A DNA stretch of 64,000 bases from Aptenodytes patagonicus (taxonomy: Eukaryota > Chordata > Aves > Sphenisciformes > Spheniscidae), in the NCBI RefSeq assembly GCF_965638725.1, contig NC_134974.1, positions 2,564,143-2,628,142 of the forward strand, written 5' to 3'. Each line of letters starts with the position of its first letter. Position 1 is the first letter of the stretch. Of the stretch, positions 13,401-24,400 are shown piece by piece. Under the pieces are notes generated by a model, which ran no database searches, was not told the origin of the DNA, and saw nothing but the letters and a program-made list of their open reading frames with translations. A program made the position numbers and the translations under genes.

Positions 13401-14028
13401 CAGCGCCAGTAGCTCTTTATTTTTCATGCGTCTTGGTTACACCTGCTTCCAACCTTTGAAATTCATCATGGTGAGATCATGTGTAGCTTCCCAGCCCACC
13501 TCCCTGCCCGCTGTGGGGACACCTGCCAGCCGGTTTGTGCCTCTCCGTGGCCCGGTTGCCTGTGGTGACCTGCGAGGAGCAAGCCAGTTGAACAGAACTC
13601 GACCCGAGCACGTTTCTAGCGCCGCCTTAGAGCCTTTGGCTTTTGTAACTCGTAACTGTTGGAGTGCTTGCACACCCCGCTTCCTTCGTGTCGCAGGTTG
13701 GGCCTCCATCGTGGGCTCTCTCAACTTTTGTTTTCTGTAGGACAGCGTTGAAAGGGAAGTGCTACAGCAGCAGTTGCAAGAGGCGAACCGGAAGGCTCAG
13801 GAATATCGTAGCCAGCTCATAAAGAAAGAGCAAGAGGCGGAAGAGTACCGGCTGAAGCTGGCAGCCATGGTGAGGCAGCAGCCCAACGGAGCTGAGGTGA
13901 CGGTGCTCGAAGAGGTCGCCGAGGTCGACCCGCTTGTGGTAACCTCAGAAGACATCAAGGAATCCGTGCTGTCCATGCTGGAAACGGATCAGCCAACTGA
14001 TATTGCTGTGGAAACTGTAACCTCCTAA
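4480..14028 (+). CDS. GABPB2: GA-binding protein subunit beta-2 (GABPB2), complete, 8 coding exons
   Basis: Joining 4480-4587, 5669-5836, 5989-6183, 6571-6721, 9664-9777, 11111-11296, 12780-12913 and 13741-14028 gives an uninterrupted 447-aa frame; every intron is GT-AG and phases agree. Residues about 5-157 are ankyrin repeats ([33 protein letters not shown]), the surface known to bind the ETS subunit GABPA. A Ser/Thr-rich middle holds the likely activation segment ([20 protein letters not shown]). An acidic/basic patch ([12 protein letters not shown]) may act as a nuclear signal. Near the C-terminus a heptad coiled coil ([17 protein letters not shown]) should mediate beta-beta dimerisation, giving the alpha2-beta2 nuclear factor. 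The tail after the zipper ([18 protein letters not shown]) resembles human GABPB2 rather than GABPB1, and the length is close to human GABPB2 (about 448 aa). The start is [20 protein letters not shown], typical of the family. Upstream exons are noncoding. Confidence 0.95.
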
Positions 14029-16430
14029 TCCTCGGTGATTGACTGGGTTTTGTAAAGGAAAATAACTTTTTTTGGTTGTTTTTTTGTTTTGGTTTTTTTG
14101 TTAAATAAGGTGCTGTTGGCAAGCGGTGTTGAGAGCAGAGGGCTGTTGCCAAAGCCACCCCATCGCCGGGGGTAGAAGCTTCTCCAGCCGCTTGCAGCAT
14201 AACTCTGCTTTCAGCGCGGTGCCAAAAGGTGCTTTTAAAGCTTGACCTTGAGAGATTGGAAGCTTTTTAACAAAATTTTAGCCAGAGAGTGACCTGACGG
14301 CTTATTCGGTGATGTCAATACCTGCATTGTTGGGGAGTGGAAAAGAAATACCTCATTGCCAAAGCAGCTGGTATTAGCTCTCAGCTGCCTGGAAATTACA
14401 GCACTGAAAAGAGACTTTCTGCAGTAACCTGAGGTGTTCGCTCCCTTCTGCGAGGTCGAGTGACCGGAGCTGCACCTTCAGAAAAAGTAGTCTCTTGGGG
14501 TGTTGCTTTAAAATCTTGAGAGGTGCGGAGGGGATTTCCCCTTTCAGCCAAAAAGTGAATTACACGTTCTTTTTCTTCCAAAACTATGAATCCTTTTGAT
14601 TGAGGCAACCTTCAATGCAAGAGCGAAGGCCGGGCTGAACGTCTGTCAGCCGGAGCATTTCACGCTATCGGGGAATACTATGCTTCGCCCTCTTTGTTTC
14701 AGGAACAATTTGGGGGAGCTCTTCGTCAGACCCCTTAATTACCCAAGGGGATAGCAAAAAATTCCTCTTCAATTTTATGATATTTAGTCAAATGTTCTAT
14801 TTGACACTTCTGCGCTGACCAGTAGCGTTAACTGATTATATACGCAGAACTATACGTACGGCAGCTGCTGCAAGAGAGCTTGGGAGTCGAGCTGTCCCTG
14901 GAGATACGTATGTCACTTTTATTTTGTACTAAACAGTTTTTATTTTTAAAGATACTAAAACCTTTTTTAACAAGCAGCTGATCTTGTTACTGAAACGTTT
15001 GTCTTTTTTTTTACTCTTGGCGGGCCTGTTTAGTGCAGGGATCCGTTTAGTACAGCGGATTATGGGTTTCAAAGACAGCAGGGAACTGATTGGAAGCACC
15101 CCGAATAATCGGGTGGAGCTTGAGAATGAAAGATTATCAAGTGAAGTTTAGAAAAATACCATAAACGAGTGAAGTTTAGAAAAACAGCCATCACGCAAGC
15201 TGTGCCGTCGGTCGCAAAAAGGTTATAATGGCGAGGAGTGGCTTGCAGCTCCGAGGCCCCAGCAGCTGGCCTGCTCCCTGAGAGTCTCTTCGCGCGAGAT
15301 AAAAATTTATCACTCTTTTGGCCCGTAGTTCATTGGTTTGGGGTTTGTTGGGGTTTTTTGCCCTAGTTTTGTAACTGTTGGCGGGATTCAAGGTAATAAT
15401 TCAATGTCACGGTCCTTGCATTGCGTTTTGCCCTGCTATTTCCAAGCGTGTCCAGATAATACGGTTTTCTGTTGGTTCAGGTACTGCCTTTGTTAACGTT
15501 TCTTTGCCGATAGATCGGCCGTATCGTGACGTCGGAGACGTAATGCGGACTAACGAGTTCATAAAGGTATGAGCGTACAGTCACGGCTCTGAAGGCATTT
15601 CTCACCCCCGAGAGGAAACTGCTTTTCACCCTAAAATCAGTCAGTTCCTGGAGGTTGGGCCCGAAAAGGAAGGTGGGATCTGCCGAAACCCCGTCTTCGG
15701 CAACGTTTCACAGCGTTTCGCCGGTTGGGTTCGCCAGCGAGCGGTAGGAGAGGAAGGTTTACGTGACTGTTACTGTAAAGGCTTCGTGAGACTTGCTGGG
15801 TTTTGAGAATCTAAGTGCATTTATTTATAACCAGTGTAGCTATATTTATAAATAAGACTTTTTTATCTTTTTCCAAAAGATGGTTTGAAGAAGGCTTTAA
15901 TAATTATTTTTTATCGATGAATGTTTGGAGAGACTCGGTTCCTGGTTATCGATTACTTCAGCGTTTCCTCGCTGACTTTAAGCACGTGTTAAGTTATTTT
16001 CTTTTGTTCCCCAGAACACTGACAATTTGGGTTTGTTTGAACTTAAAATCTGCGTGAGAGGGTTCGAGACGGTGTTAAAGTAAATCCAGGCAGATTCTTC
16101 TAATACCCGGAAGCGTTTACGGATGTAAAGGGACACTGTCAACTTTGGCTTTTACATTTTGCCTGAAATTTGTGCTTATTATTTGTAAATTTGAAGAGCT
16201 CGGCAGCTGTAGTGTGTATAAACGCTGTGTTGTGCCTTCGACAGCACTGCGATTCTCAGCGATTTCCATCCTTCCCCTGAAAAGGGTTGGTTTTGCCAAA
16301 AAGCCCCTTCAGCTGGGAAACAAACTTCCCCTTCAGAAGAGGAGGGGAAAAAAAAAAAAGTCCGTGGCGCTCACGGTAACTGCATTTGGTTTATAGAGTT
16401 GGAACAAATAAAGCTGACAGTGTTCTTGCT
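14029..16430 (+). other. GABPB2: probable GABPB2 3' UTR
   Basis: From the GABPB2 stop codon to a canonical AATAAA at 16407-16412 the DNA is AT-richer than the region after it, has no splice-bounded coding exon, and contains long T-runs. A short direct repeat, GTGAAGTTTAGAAAAA, occurs twice near 15,140-15,185. A single 2.4-kb UTR ending here is the simplest reading. Earlier cleavage cannot be excluded. Confidence 0.5.
16407..16412 (+). terminator. GABPB2: AATAAA polyadenylation signal, likely GABPB2
   Basis: A canonical hexamer in ACAAATAAAGC is followed within 30 nt by TGTTCTTG and a G-run, a plausible GU-rich downstream element. It is the clearest plus-strand signal before base composition changes toward SEMA6C. 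A second AATAAA at 17562-17567 after a T17-18 tract is a less likely distal site. Confidence 0.45.
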
Positions 16431-17842
16431 GCTTCGCCTTGTGGGGGGGGAAATCACACGTTAATTTTATGTTTGGAAGCACTCGCGTACGGGGTCTGAA
16501 CAAAGACGAGGAGAACTTGATCGCCGCCCAAATTCCGAAAGAATTTAAACCCGGCTGCATCCTCTGCTCTTCCACAGAAAGGATTTGGAGCTTTTTAAGC
16601 CAAGACCAGCAATTTTCTGGTCGGTGCGTAGTCAGCTGTGGCAGCGTAGGGCTGTTGTGAGCGGGTAAATAACCTCCCACGGGAGTCCGGGCCGGACTCT
16701 GCCGCGTCAGGGCTTTTCTCACCCACGCCTCGCGCCACTTTCACCGGCGAGCGCAGGATCTGAAGAGGTTAAAGGCCAAACAAACCCCTTCGCTCCCGAA
16801 GGCTGCGCTCTTACCGAGGCAGAGCAGCCGAGCTCCCCTCCGCCCACACATCCAGCCCCACTTCCCCTCCGCCGCGAGCTTGGGATCGCATCCGCGCTCG
16901 CTTGAGTGCTCGTGCGGGCGGGAGAATCCCGGCCCGCTTCCCGGGGACGCCGATGCAGAAGTTGCGGTCTTAAAATGAGCGTGTGTTGTTTCTCCTCGGT
17001 GGAGGAGGTGGCGTGGCGCTAACGGAACCAGTTTGGGTTTGATTAGACATCTATCTCCCTCTCGTTGGCAGTAACCAGCTCTAACCGGTTCCCATTCTCC
17101 TAAATCGGAAGCAGGGCGTTGTAAATCCGGCGGGGATGAGCGGAGGAGGTCACGGAAACGCAAACTAGATCCTCTCTAGACGACCACGAAGGGGAATAAC
17201 AAACCCTGGGAGTTAAGCTGAGCATGGCGCGGGTCCCCCGGAGACCTCGGCCGGGGCCTTCCCTGTCCGTACCCCCCTTCCACCCCGGCCCATCGCCCGC
17301 GGGGCGCTTCTTGGTGCCAAATCTGATTATTTCTTTAATCTCGCCTTTACCAGATCGTTTTCCCCCGTGCCAGGCGCAGCGCCGGGGTATTTATCGCAGA
17401 ATAAATTGCCGCTTCACGGCAGCAGGTCCCTTGCGGACCCCGTTAGCGCTGTGACGAGGAACCAAGCGCTCGGACCCCTTTTCTACTGAGGGTAAATGTT
17501 TGGAAATGTGGAAATTTCAACGTTTATACTTTTTTTTTTTTTTTTTTGTACTATGTTTCTTAATAAAATACCACGACCTCCGTCAGCAGCTTTGCTTTAC
17601 CCCTGGTGTCAGCCCTGTCCCCCTAAGTCAGCGCACTGCCACCCCCTTTGTGTCCCCTGATGTCTCGTGTGCCACCGTCTCTGCGGGGACGCCCCAGGGC
17701 CACCACGCTGGGCCTCCACCCTGTCCCCGAGCTGGGCTCAGGGCTCTGGTGGCACCTTCCCCCCCACCTTGTCCCATCCCACTCTTGTCCCCCCTCGTCC
17801 CCGACAGAGCCAGGCGGGCACCGGCGGAGGAGCGACCACGTA
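16431..17842. other. intergenic DNA between convergent GABPB2 and SEMA6C
   Basis: No recognisable gene. The stretch holds a poly(T) tract around 17,530-17,547 followed by a plus-strand AATAAA, and becomes steadily more GC- and CpG-rich towards SEMA6C. Open frames of 60-140 codons on either strand lack family resemblance. Confidence 0.5.
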
Positions 17843-17848
17843 TTTAAT
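17843..17848 (-). terminator. SEMA6C: candidate ATTAAA polyadenylation signal of SEMA6C
   Basis: On the minus strand an ATTAAA variant lies about 620 nt after the SEMA6C stop. I see no canonical minus-strand AATAAA closer. It implies a GC-rich 3' UTR containing the 18.04-18.34 kb minisatellite. Confidence 0.35.
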
Positions 17849-18039
17849 TGCCGCGGCCGCCGCGGGGCCGAGCCCTGGTCCTACACGGTAGGACGAACCG
17901 AGCTCTGGCGTGGAAAGCCGCCGTGTCCCATGCCCTTCCTGGTGTCCCCACGGGGGGGGGGGGGCTGCGGCCATCGGCACGGGCGGCGGCTCCAATGACC
18001 CCCAAAGCAGCGAATAAATTAGAAAGGATCAAAAACAAA

Positions 18040-18345
18040 GCCCTGGGAGATGGGGACATGGGGACCCTCGTCACCCCAGGCTGGGACATGGGGACTCTCG
18101 TCACCCCGGGCTGAGAGATGGGGGTGGCTCAGAGTTGCGGGGATCCTGTCACCCTGGGCAGGGAGACGGGGTGGCTCGGGGACACGGGAGCCTCATCACC
18201 CAAGGGAGGGAGATGGGGGCAGCTTGGGGACACGGGGACCCTCGTCACCCTGGTGGGGGCCAGCCTGGGGACACAGGGACCCTCGTCACCCCGGTGGTGG
18301 CCAGCCTGGGGACACAGGGACCCTCATGGCTCAGGACATGGAGCC
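18040..18345. repeat. minisatellite, ~30-bp unit, SEMA6C 3' UTR
   Basis: Imperfect copies of a unit with GGGACATGGGGACCCTCGTC and CACCCCGG recur in direct orientation, with later copies diverging (GGGACACAGGGACCCTCGTC). It lies downstream of the SEMA6C stop, within the presumed UTR. Long open frames across it on both strands reflect a stop-poor repeat unit, not a gene. Confidence 0.75.
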
Positions 18346-18466
18346 GGGCAAGCGGGGACCCTGCCACCCACGGCAGGAGGACAGGGATGGCTCGGCCCCC
18401 CCCCCGCCAGCCACAGCAGGGGTGTCCCATGGGTGCCGGGGACCAGGATGTCCCCGGCGGGGGGGC

Positions 18467-21400
18467 TCAGGGCCGCCCGGGAGCCGCCGGCATCAGCAGG
18501 GGCTTGGGCAGCACGGGGGGCTTCATGGAGAGGGAGCGCTCCAGGGCGGCGGGCCGGGGGCCCCAGGGCGGCCCCCCCGGGGCCCCCAGCGAGTGCATGC
18601 GGGTGAGCCCCCGGGCCAGGCCGGGTGGTCTCGCGGGCGTCCCCCCCAGTGAGTGTCTCTGTGCCAAGGGCCGCCGGGGCGGGGGGGGGCTGTCGGGGGG
18701 CACGTCCAGCCGCCGGGGCGCCCCGTCGCGGGGGGCCGGGGGGAAGCTGGAGAACGGGGCGCCCGGCTGCACCCGGTTGGCGAAGGAGCTGGTGCCCGGG
18801 GGGGTCACCAGCCACCCCGAGCCCCCTGCTCCATGCAGCCGCTGCAGCAGCTCCTCCAGGGTGGCCTTGGGCGGGGGTCCCGGGCCGGGAGGCTCCGGGC
18901 ACCCTGGGGTGCCGAGATGGGTGGTCTGGCTGTGCCAGGGCTCCGCCACCCACTCCCGGGGCGTCTTGGTGGGTGGTTGCAGGGTGGCCTCGGGGGTGGG
19001 CAGCTCGGGGGGGTCCCACAGGCCCCCAGCCCCTCCCTGGGGCGGCAGCGGGGGGTAGAGGCGGGGGGTGGGTGGCTGGGCCGGGGAGCGCAGGACTGCG
19101 GGGGGCTCCGGGGGTCCCTTGGGGACAGCGGGACGGCGGCAGCAGGCCGCCAGCAGCCCGGCGGCCAGGGCACCCAGGGCGAAGGCTCCCAGCACGCAGC
19201 CCACCAGCACCGGCACCGGCACTGTTGCCGCGGCCCCCGGCCCGGCCTGATGCACCCCTGCAGGAGCACCCGTCAGCCCACCATGCATGTGGGGGGCCCG
19301 GCCCCTGCCCCGCCCCCCCCCCCCCCCCCGGGGTCCCCCCGGTAACCTGGCATCCCCCTCTCACCCCTGGGTTCCCTTCCTGGTCCCTGGGGTCCCGCCA
19401 CCCCAGGGTCCCTCTTTGTCCCTGGGGTCCCTCCTGGTCCCTGGGGTCCCCTCACCCCGGGTCCTTCTCCTGTCCCTGGGGTCCCTCCTGGTGCCCGGGG
19501 TCCCTCTTCCACCCCTGGGGTCCCTCTCCTGTCCCTGGGGTCCCTCCTGGTCTCTGGGATCCCTCTCCCATCCCTGGGGTCCCTCTTCTGTCCCTGGGGG
19601 TCCCTTCCTGGTCCCTGGGGTCCCCCCCCCATCCCCAGGGTCCCTCCCCGGTCCTTGGGGTCCCTCTCTCCTATCCCTAGGGTCCCTCCTGGTCCCTGGG
19701 GTCCCCCAACCGCCGGGATCCCTCTCCCATCCCAGGGGTCCCTCCTAGACCCTGGGTCCCTCCCACGTCCCTCCCTGGTCCCCAGGGTCCCTCCCAATGG
19801 GTGTCCAGGGGGGACAGACGGGGTGTTACTGACCATGGGCCAAGTCCCTGTTCCCGTCACCGTCCCCTGCAGCTGGTGCATCTGTGAGAGCAGAGTGGGG
19901 TCGGGCCAGGCCACCCACGTCCCTTGGGGCCACCTGTGTCCCCCCGATGTCCATCCTCCGGTGTCACCCATGTGTGCCAGGGCCCCCAGTGTCACCCTGG
20001 GGCCACCTGCATCCCCCCGTGACCCCATATCCCCAGAAGTTCCCATGCTGATCCTCTATGTCCCCGAATATTCCCATGTCCCCAGTGCCCCCCAGTGTCA
20101 CCCATGTGTCCCCCCTTCACCTTGGCAGGTCCCAGTGATCCCGGGGGATCCCTCTGTGTCCTGCTCGAAGCCGCTCCTTGGGGCACACAGGGGGGGATGT
20201 CACCCACTGTCCCCAGTGTCCCCACCCCGCGAGGAAGGGACCCAGGAGATCGCGGAGGGGGGAGAGCCCCCAGGGAAAGCCACCACAGGGGACACTTACG
20301 GGAGGTCCTCGGAGAAGGGGACGCAGCCCCCGGGGGGCAGCCAGACGCAGTAGGGGTCACGGGCGGCCAGGCAGCTCCTGCGCGGTGGGACCCAGGCAGC
20401 CGGGTGCCGGAGCCGCCCTTGCATGTCCCTGTGCCCTCGCACGCCCTCGCGCACCCCCCGGCCCTTGCACGCCCTCGTGCCCTCACGTTTCCGTGCCCTT
20501 GCACACCCTCGTGCCTCCATGCACGCACCGTGCCTGCGTGTGCCCCTGTGCCCTTGCACGCCCTCAGGCCCTTGCACACTCCCATGCCCATGCCCACCTT
20601 TGTGCCCTTGCACACTCCCATGCCCTTGCACACACTCATGACCTTGCACACTCTTGTGCCCTTGCACATTCCCATGCCCCTGCACCCTCCCATGCCCTCG
20701 CACGCCCCGTCCGCCCCCCGCTCACCTGCGGCAGGCACCGTGCCGGGCGCAGCGGCTGAGGGGCAGACGCACCAGGCACCCGGCGAAGGCGACGTAGAGC
20801 TCCTGGCCCGGCGGGTGCAGCTCCAGCCCCAGCACCCGGCTGGCGCCCCGCAGCCCCCGGCACCTGCATCCCCCATAACACCCACCATGACTGCACCCTG
20901 CACCAGCACCCACAGCCTCATGGCACCCGGCAGCACCCCACAGCGCCTGCCAGCACCCCACAGCGCCTGCCAGCACCCCACAGCACCCATCGGCACCCTG
21001 CAGCTCCCTGGCACCCGCATGGCCCCACAGCACCTGCATGACCCCAGAGCACCCATCAGCACCCTACGGTACCTGCATGACCCCATGGCACCCATCAGCT
21101 CCCCATGGCACCCATGTGCCCCCCCCAGCACCTATCAATGCCCCGTGGCACCCACACTGTCCCCCAGCACCCACAGAGCACCCACACCACTGCTGCACCC
21201 ATCGGTGCCCTCTGCCTCCTAGCACCCATCAGCACCCATGGCCCCCACAAGCCCCCCAGCACCACCAGCACCCACAGCTCCATGGCCCCCACGAGCCCCC
21301 CAGCACCTCCCAGCACCCACAGCCCCGGGCACCCAGCGCCTGGCACTCACCGCCTGGGGTCATAGAGGCTGATCTCCTCCAGCAGCAGCGTCTCAGAGCC

Positions 21401-24400
21401 AGCATCCCCGGTGCCACCAGGCTCCTGGCTGTCACCGGGTGCTGGGGTGCCACCCGGGTGCTGGGTTGCCCCGGGGTGCCGCATGGCTGCCAGGACCTTC
21501 AGCACCCGCCCGTCCTCGGCACCCAGGAAGAGCACGGTCTGGTTCCCCCGTGGCCCCGCGCCCGTGTCCACCGCCAGCTGCGTCAGCCTGCACCCAGCGC
21601 ACCCTCGCACGGAGCCTCGCACGCGGCTCTGCAGCCACTTGCACGCCCCTCTGCAGCCGCTTGCACACCCTTGCACCGGGGTCTTGCACACCCGAGCACC
21701 AGGGCATCGCGCTGGCTTGCACTGGGGCTTTGCACACCCTTGCATGGGACCCTTGCGCACACTTGCAATGGGGCCTTGCACGCTGTTGCACACCCTCGCA
21801 CCGGGGCCCTTGCACCTGGGTCTTACACACCCTCACATGGCCTTGCACCAGGGCTTTGCACATCTTTGCACTAGGGCTTTGCAGGCACTTGCACTGGGGC
21901 TTCGCACATCTTTGCACTAGGGCTTTGCAGGCACTTGCACTGGGGCTTCGCACACCCTCGCATGGCCTTGCACGCCCCTTGCACGCAAGCCCTGCACAAG
22001 GACCCTCCCCACCCCACAGCACCCACAGGACCGGCTGCACCCTCACCCCCCCTGCACACCCCACACCCTCCTCGCACGAGCCACCCCCTGTCCCCAAGGC
22101 CACCCTGTCCCCGAGGCCAGCTGTCCCCCCGCTGGGGCGCACCTGGTGCCAGTGCGGGTGAAGAGGGGCCGCCCGCCGGCGGGTGCCACGGCGCCGTGCA
22201 GCAGCGGGTGCTCCTTGGCGAAGGCCAACGTCTCATCGGGGAAGTCCCCAGAGGTGATGATGCTGGCGGCCGGTCCCATCCCAGCACAGCCTGGCCTGTG
22301 GCACAGCCGGCGTGGGGACCCAGGCGTCCGGGCGGCCGCCGCACCCTGCAGGGGGGGACCCAGGCATCTGGGTGCGGGGCACGGGGGGCAGTACCTGGGT
22401 CGGGGTACCCTGTCCTCGGGCACCGGGGTCCAGGTGCCAGCAGCGCCGCGGGGCTCGGCAAAGGGTCCCTCGAACGCCCGCTCCACGTCCGCCAGGTAGA
22501 AGGCGCAGACGGCTGAGCCAGGGATGCTGCAGCGGCGGCGGAGGGTGGCACCGGCGCTGGGGACACCCCTGTCCCCTCCCGGGGCTGCCGGGTCGGCCTT
22601 GGTTTGGCCAGGGCCCCTCTGTGTCCCTGTTGGTCCCTCCTGTGTCCCCACACCCCGTTCCCCTGTGCCTGCATCTCTGTATCCTGTCCCACTGTGTCCC
22701 CATGTCCCCGTCTCCTGTGTCCCCATGTCCCCCTGTGAGTCCATCCCCACGTCCCCATGTCTGTCCCTCCCATGTATCCATGTCCCCGTGTGAGTGCATC
22801 CCCACATCCCCATCTCCTGTGTCCCCATGTCCCCATCTCTCCTGTCTCCATGTCCCTGCCCACGTCACCCCATGCCATGCTCCCCTGCCCTGTGTGCCTA
22901 CAGCCCCATGTCCCCTTGGCCACCCACGTCCCCACGCTCACGTCCCCCGTGAGCCCGTGTCCCCCCGTCACTGTGTCCCCGCGTCCCTGCTGCCATGCCT
23001 GTTGGGCTGGGTGCCGAAGAGGGCGAGGACGGCGGGGCGCCCGTGCAGGGCCCGGGGGGGTGTCACCGCCTCCAGGACATCAAAGTAGAAGACGGCGTCC
23101 CCGGGGACGGAGCACTGCAGCCGCACCTTCAGGAAGGACGTCCAGCGCCGCTCCAGCACCCGCGGGGAGCCCCCCCGGTCGTTACGGCACACCCGTGCCA
23201 CCCGCGCCACCGCCACCTGCGCCAGCACCCATAGGCGTCAGCACCCAGGAACCCATGGGCATCGGCACACGGGCACCCATGAGTGTCAGCACATGGGCAC
23301 CCATGGGCATCAGTACCCGGGGACCCTCAGGCATCAGCACCCCGGGACCCTCAGGCATCGGCACCTGGGCACCCATGGGTGTCAGCACCCAGGGGCCCGC
23401 AGGCATCGGCACATGGGCACCCATGGGCATCAGCACCCAGGCACCCATGGGTGTCAGCTCCCAGGGACCCACAGACATCAGCACCCAGGGACCCACGGAC
23501 ATCAGCAGCGTCACCCGGGCAGCCAGGGGCATTGGCACCTCGGGCTGGCACCCATGGGCACCCATGGGCACCTGCACATGGGGCTAGCACCCAGGGGCAC
23601 CCACGGGCATCAGTCACCGTGGGCTGGCACCCAGGAGCACCCGCAGGCAGCAGCACCCTGGGAGGCACCAGCACCCGGCCAGACACCCCGGCAAGGGGCA
23701 CTGGGGTCTCCCCTGCCTTGATGGCAGGGGATGGGCACCCAGGTGCCCCCCCCCCCATGCCACCACGTCCCCGCGCCCCTGTGCCCACCTTGCCCAGGGC
23801 GCTGAGCTCCACGGCGACCTCCCTGAAGAAGAAGTAGACGTAGGGGCCGTAGGGCAGCGCCTGGATGAAGTGGGGCTCTGGGGGGGTCAGGGGGGCCGTC
23901 AGCCCCCGCTGCCTCCTGTCCCCGTCCCCCACCCCTGTGCTCACCCCCTCCCCTGCCCCCTTCACCCCTCTGTGGCCCCATAGCCCTGTACCCCCAGATC
24001 CCAGCCCCTGTGTCCCCCACAGCTCCACAGCCCCAGACCCCCCTACCCACCCACAGCGCCCCCATACACCCCTACCCCTCTACCCACCCACACAGCCCCC
24101 TGTACCCCTCTACCCCATCCCCATATACACCCGTACCCCTCTACCCCATCCCACCCTACACCTGTAACCCCTCTACCCACCCCCAGCCCCCCAATACACC
24201 CGTACCTCTCTACCTGTCCCCACCACCCCCCCATATACCCGTACCCCCTACCCCATCCCCATATACCCCCCTACACCCGTACCCCCCCATACAGTGGGGT
24301 ACCCTGCAGCCAGCGGGAGCTGTACTTGAGGGTGCGCAGCGGGGGGCGGCCGGGGCTGAGGCTGCGGTAGATCACCGCGTCGCTTGCCTGGAAGTCGGCC

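Noticed and set aside
13237-13740. 167-codon plus frame before the last GABPB2 exon
   Set aside because: It is the intron preceding exon 13741 and ends at its acceptor, with no domain or conserved motif.
18135-19680. Long plus-strand frames opposite the SEMA6C tail
   Set aside because: They mirror the GC-rich last exon and flanking repeats. The minus frame encodes a clear transmembrane helix and SEMA6 tail, so these are shadows.
20095-22161. Several 190-375-codon frames on both strands rich in His, Thr and Pro
   Set aside because: They come from CTTGCAC and CAGCACCC tandem repeats in SEMA6C introns and have no family resemblance.
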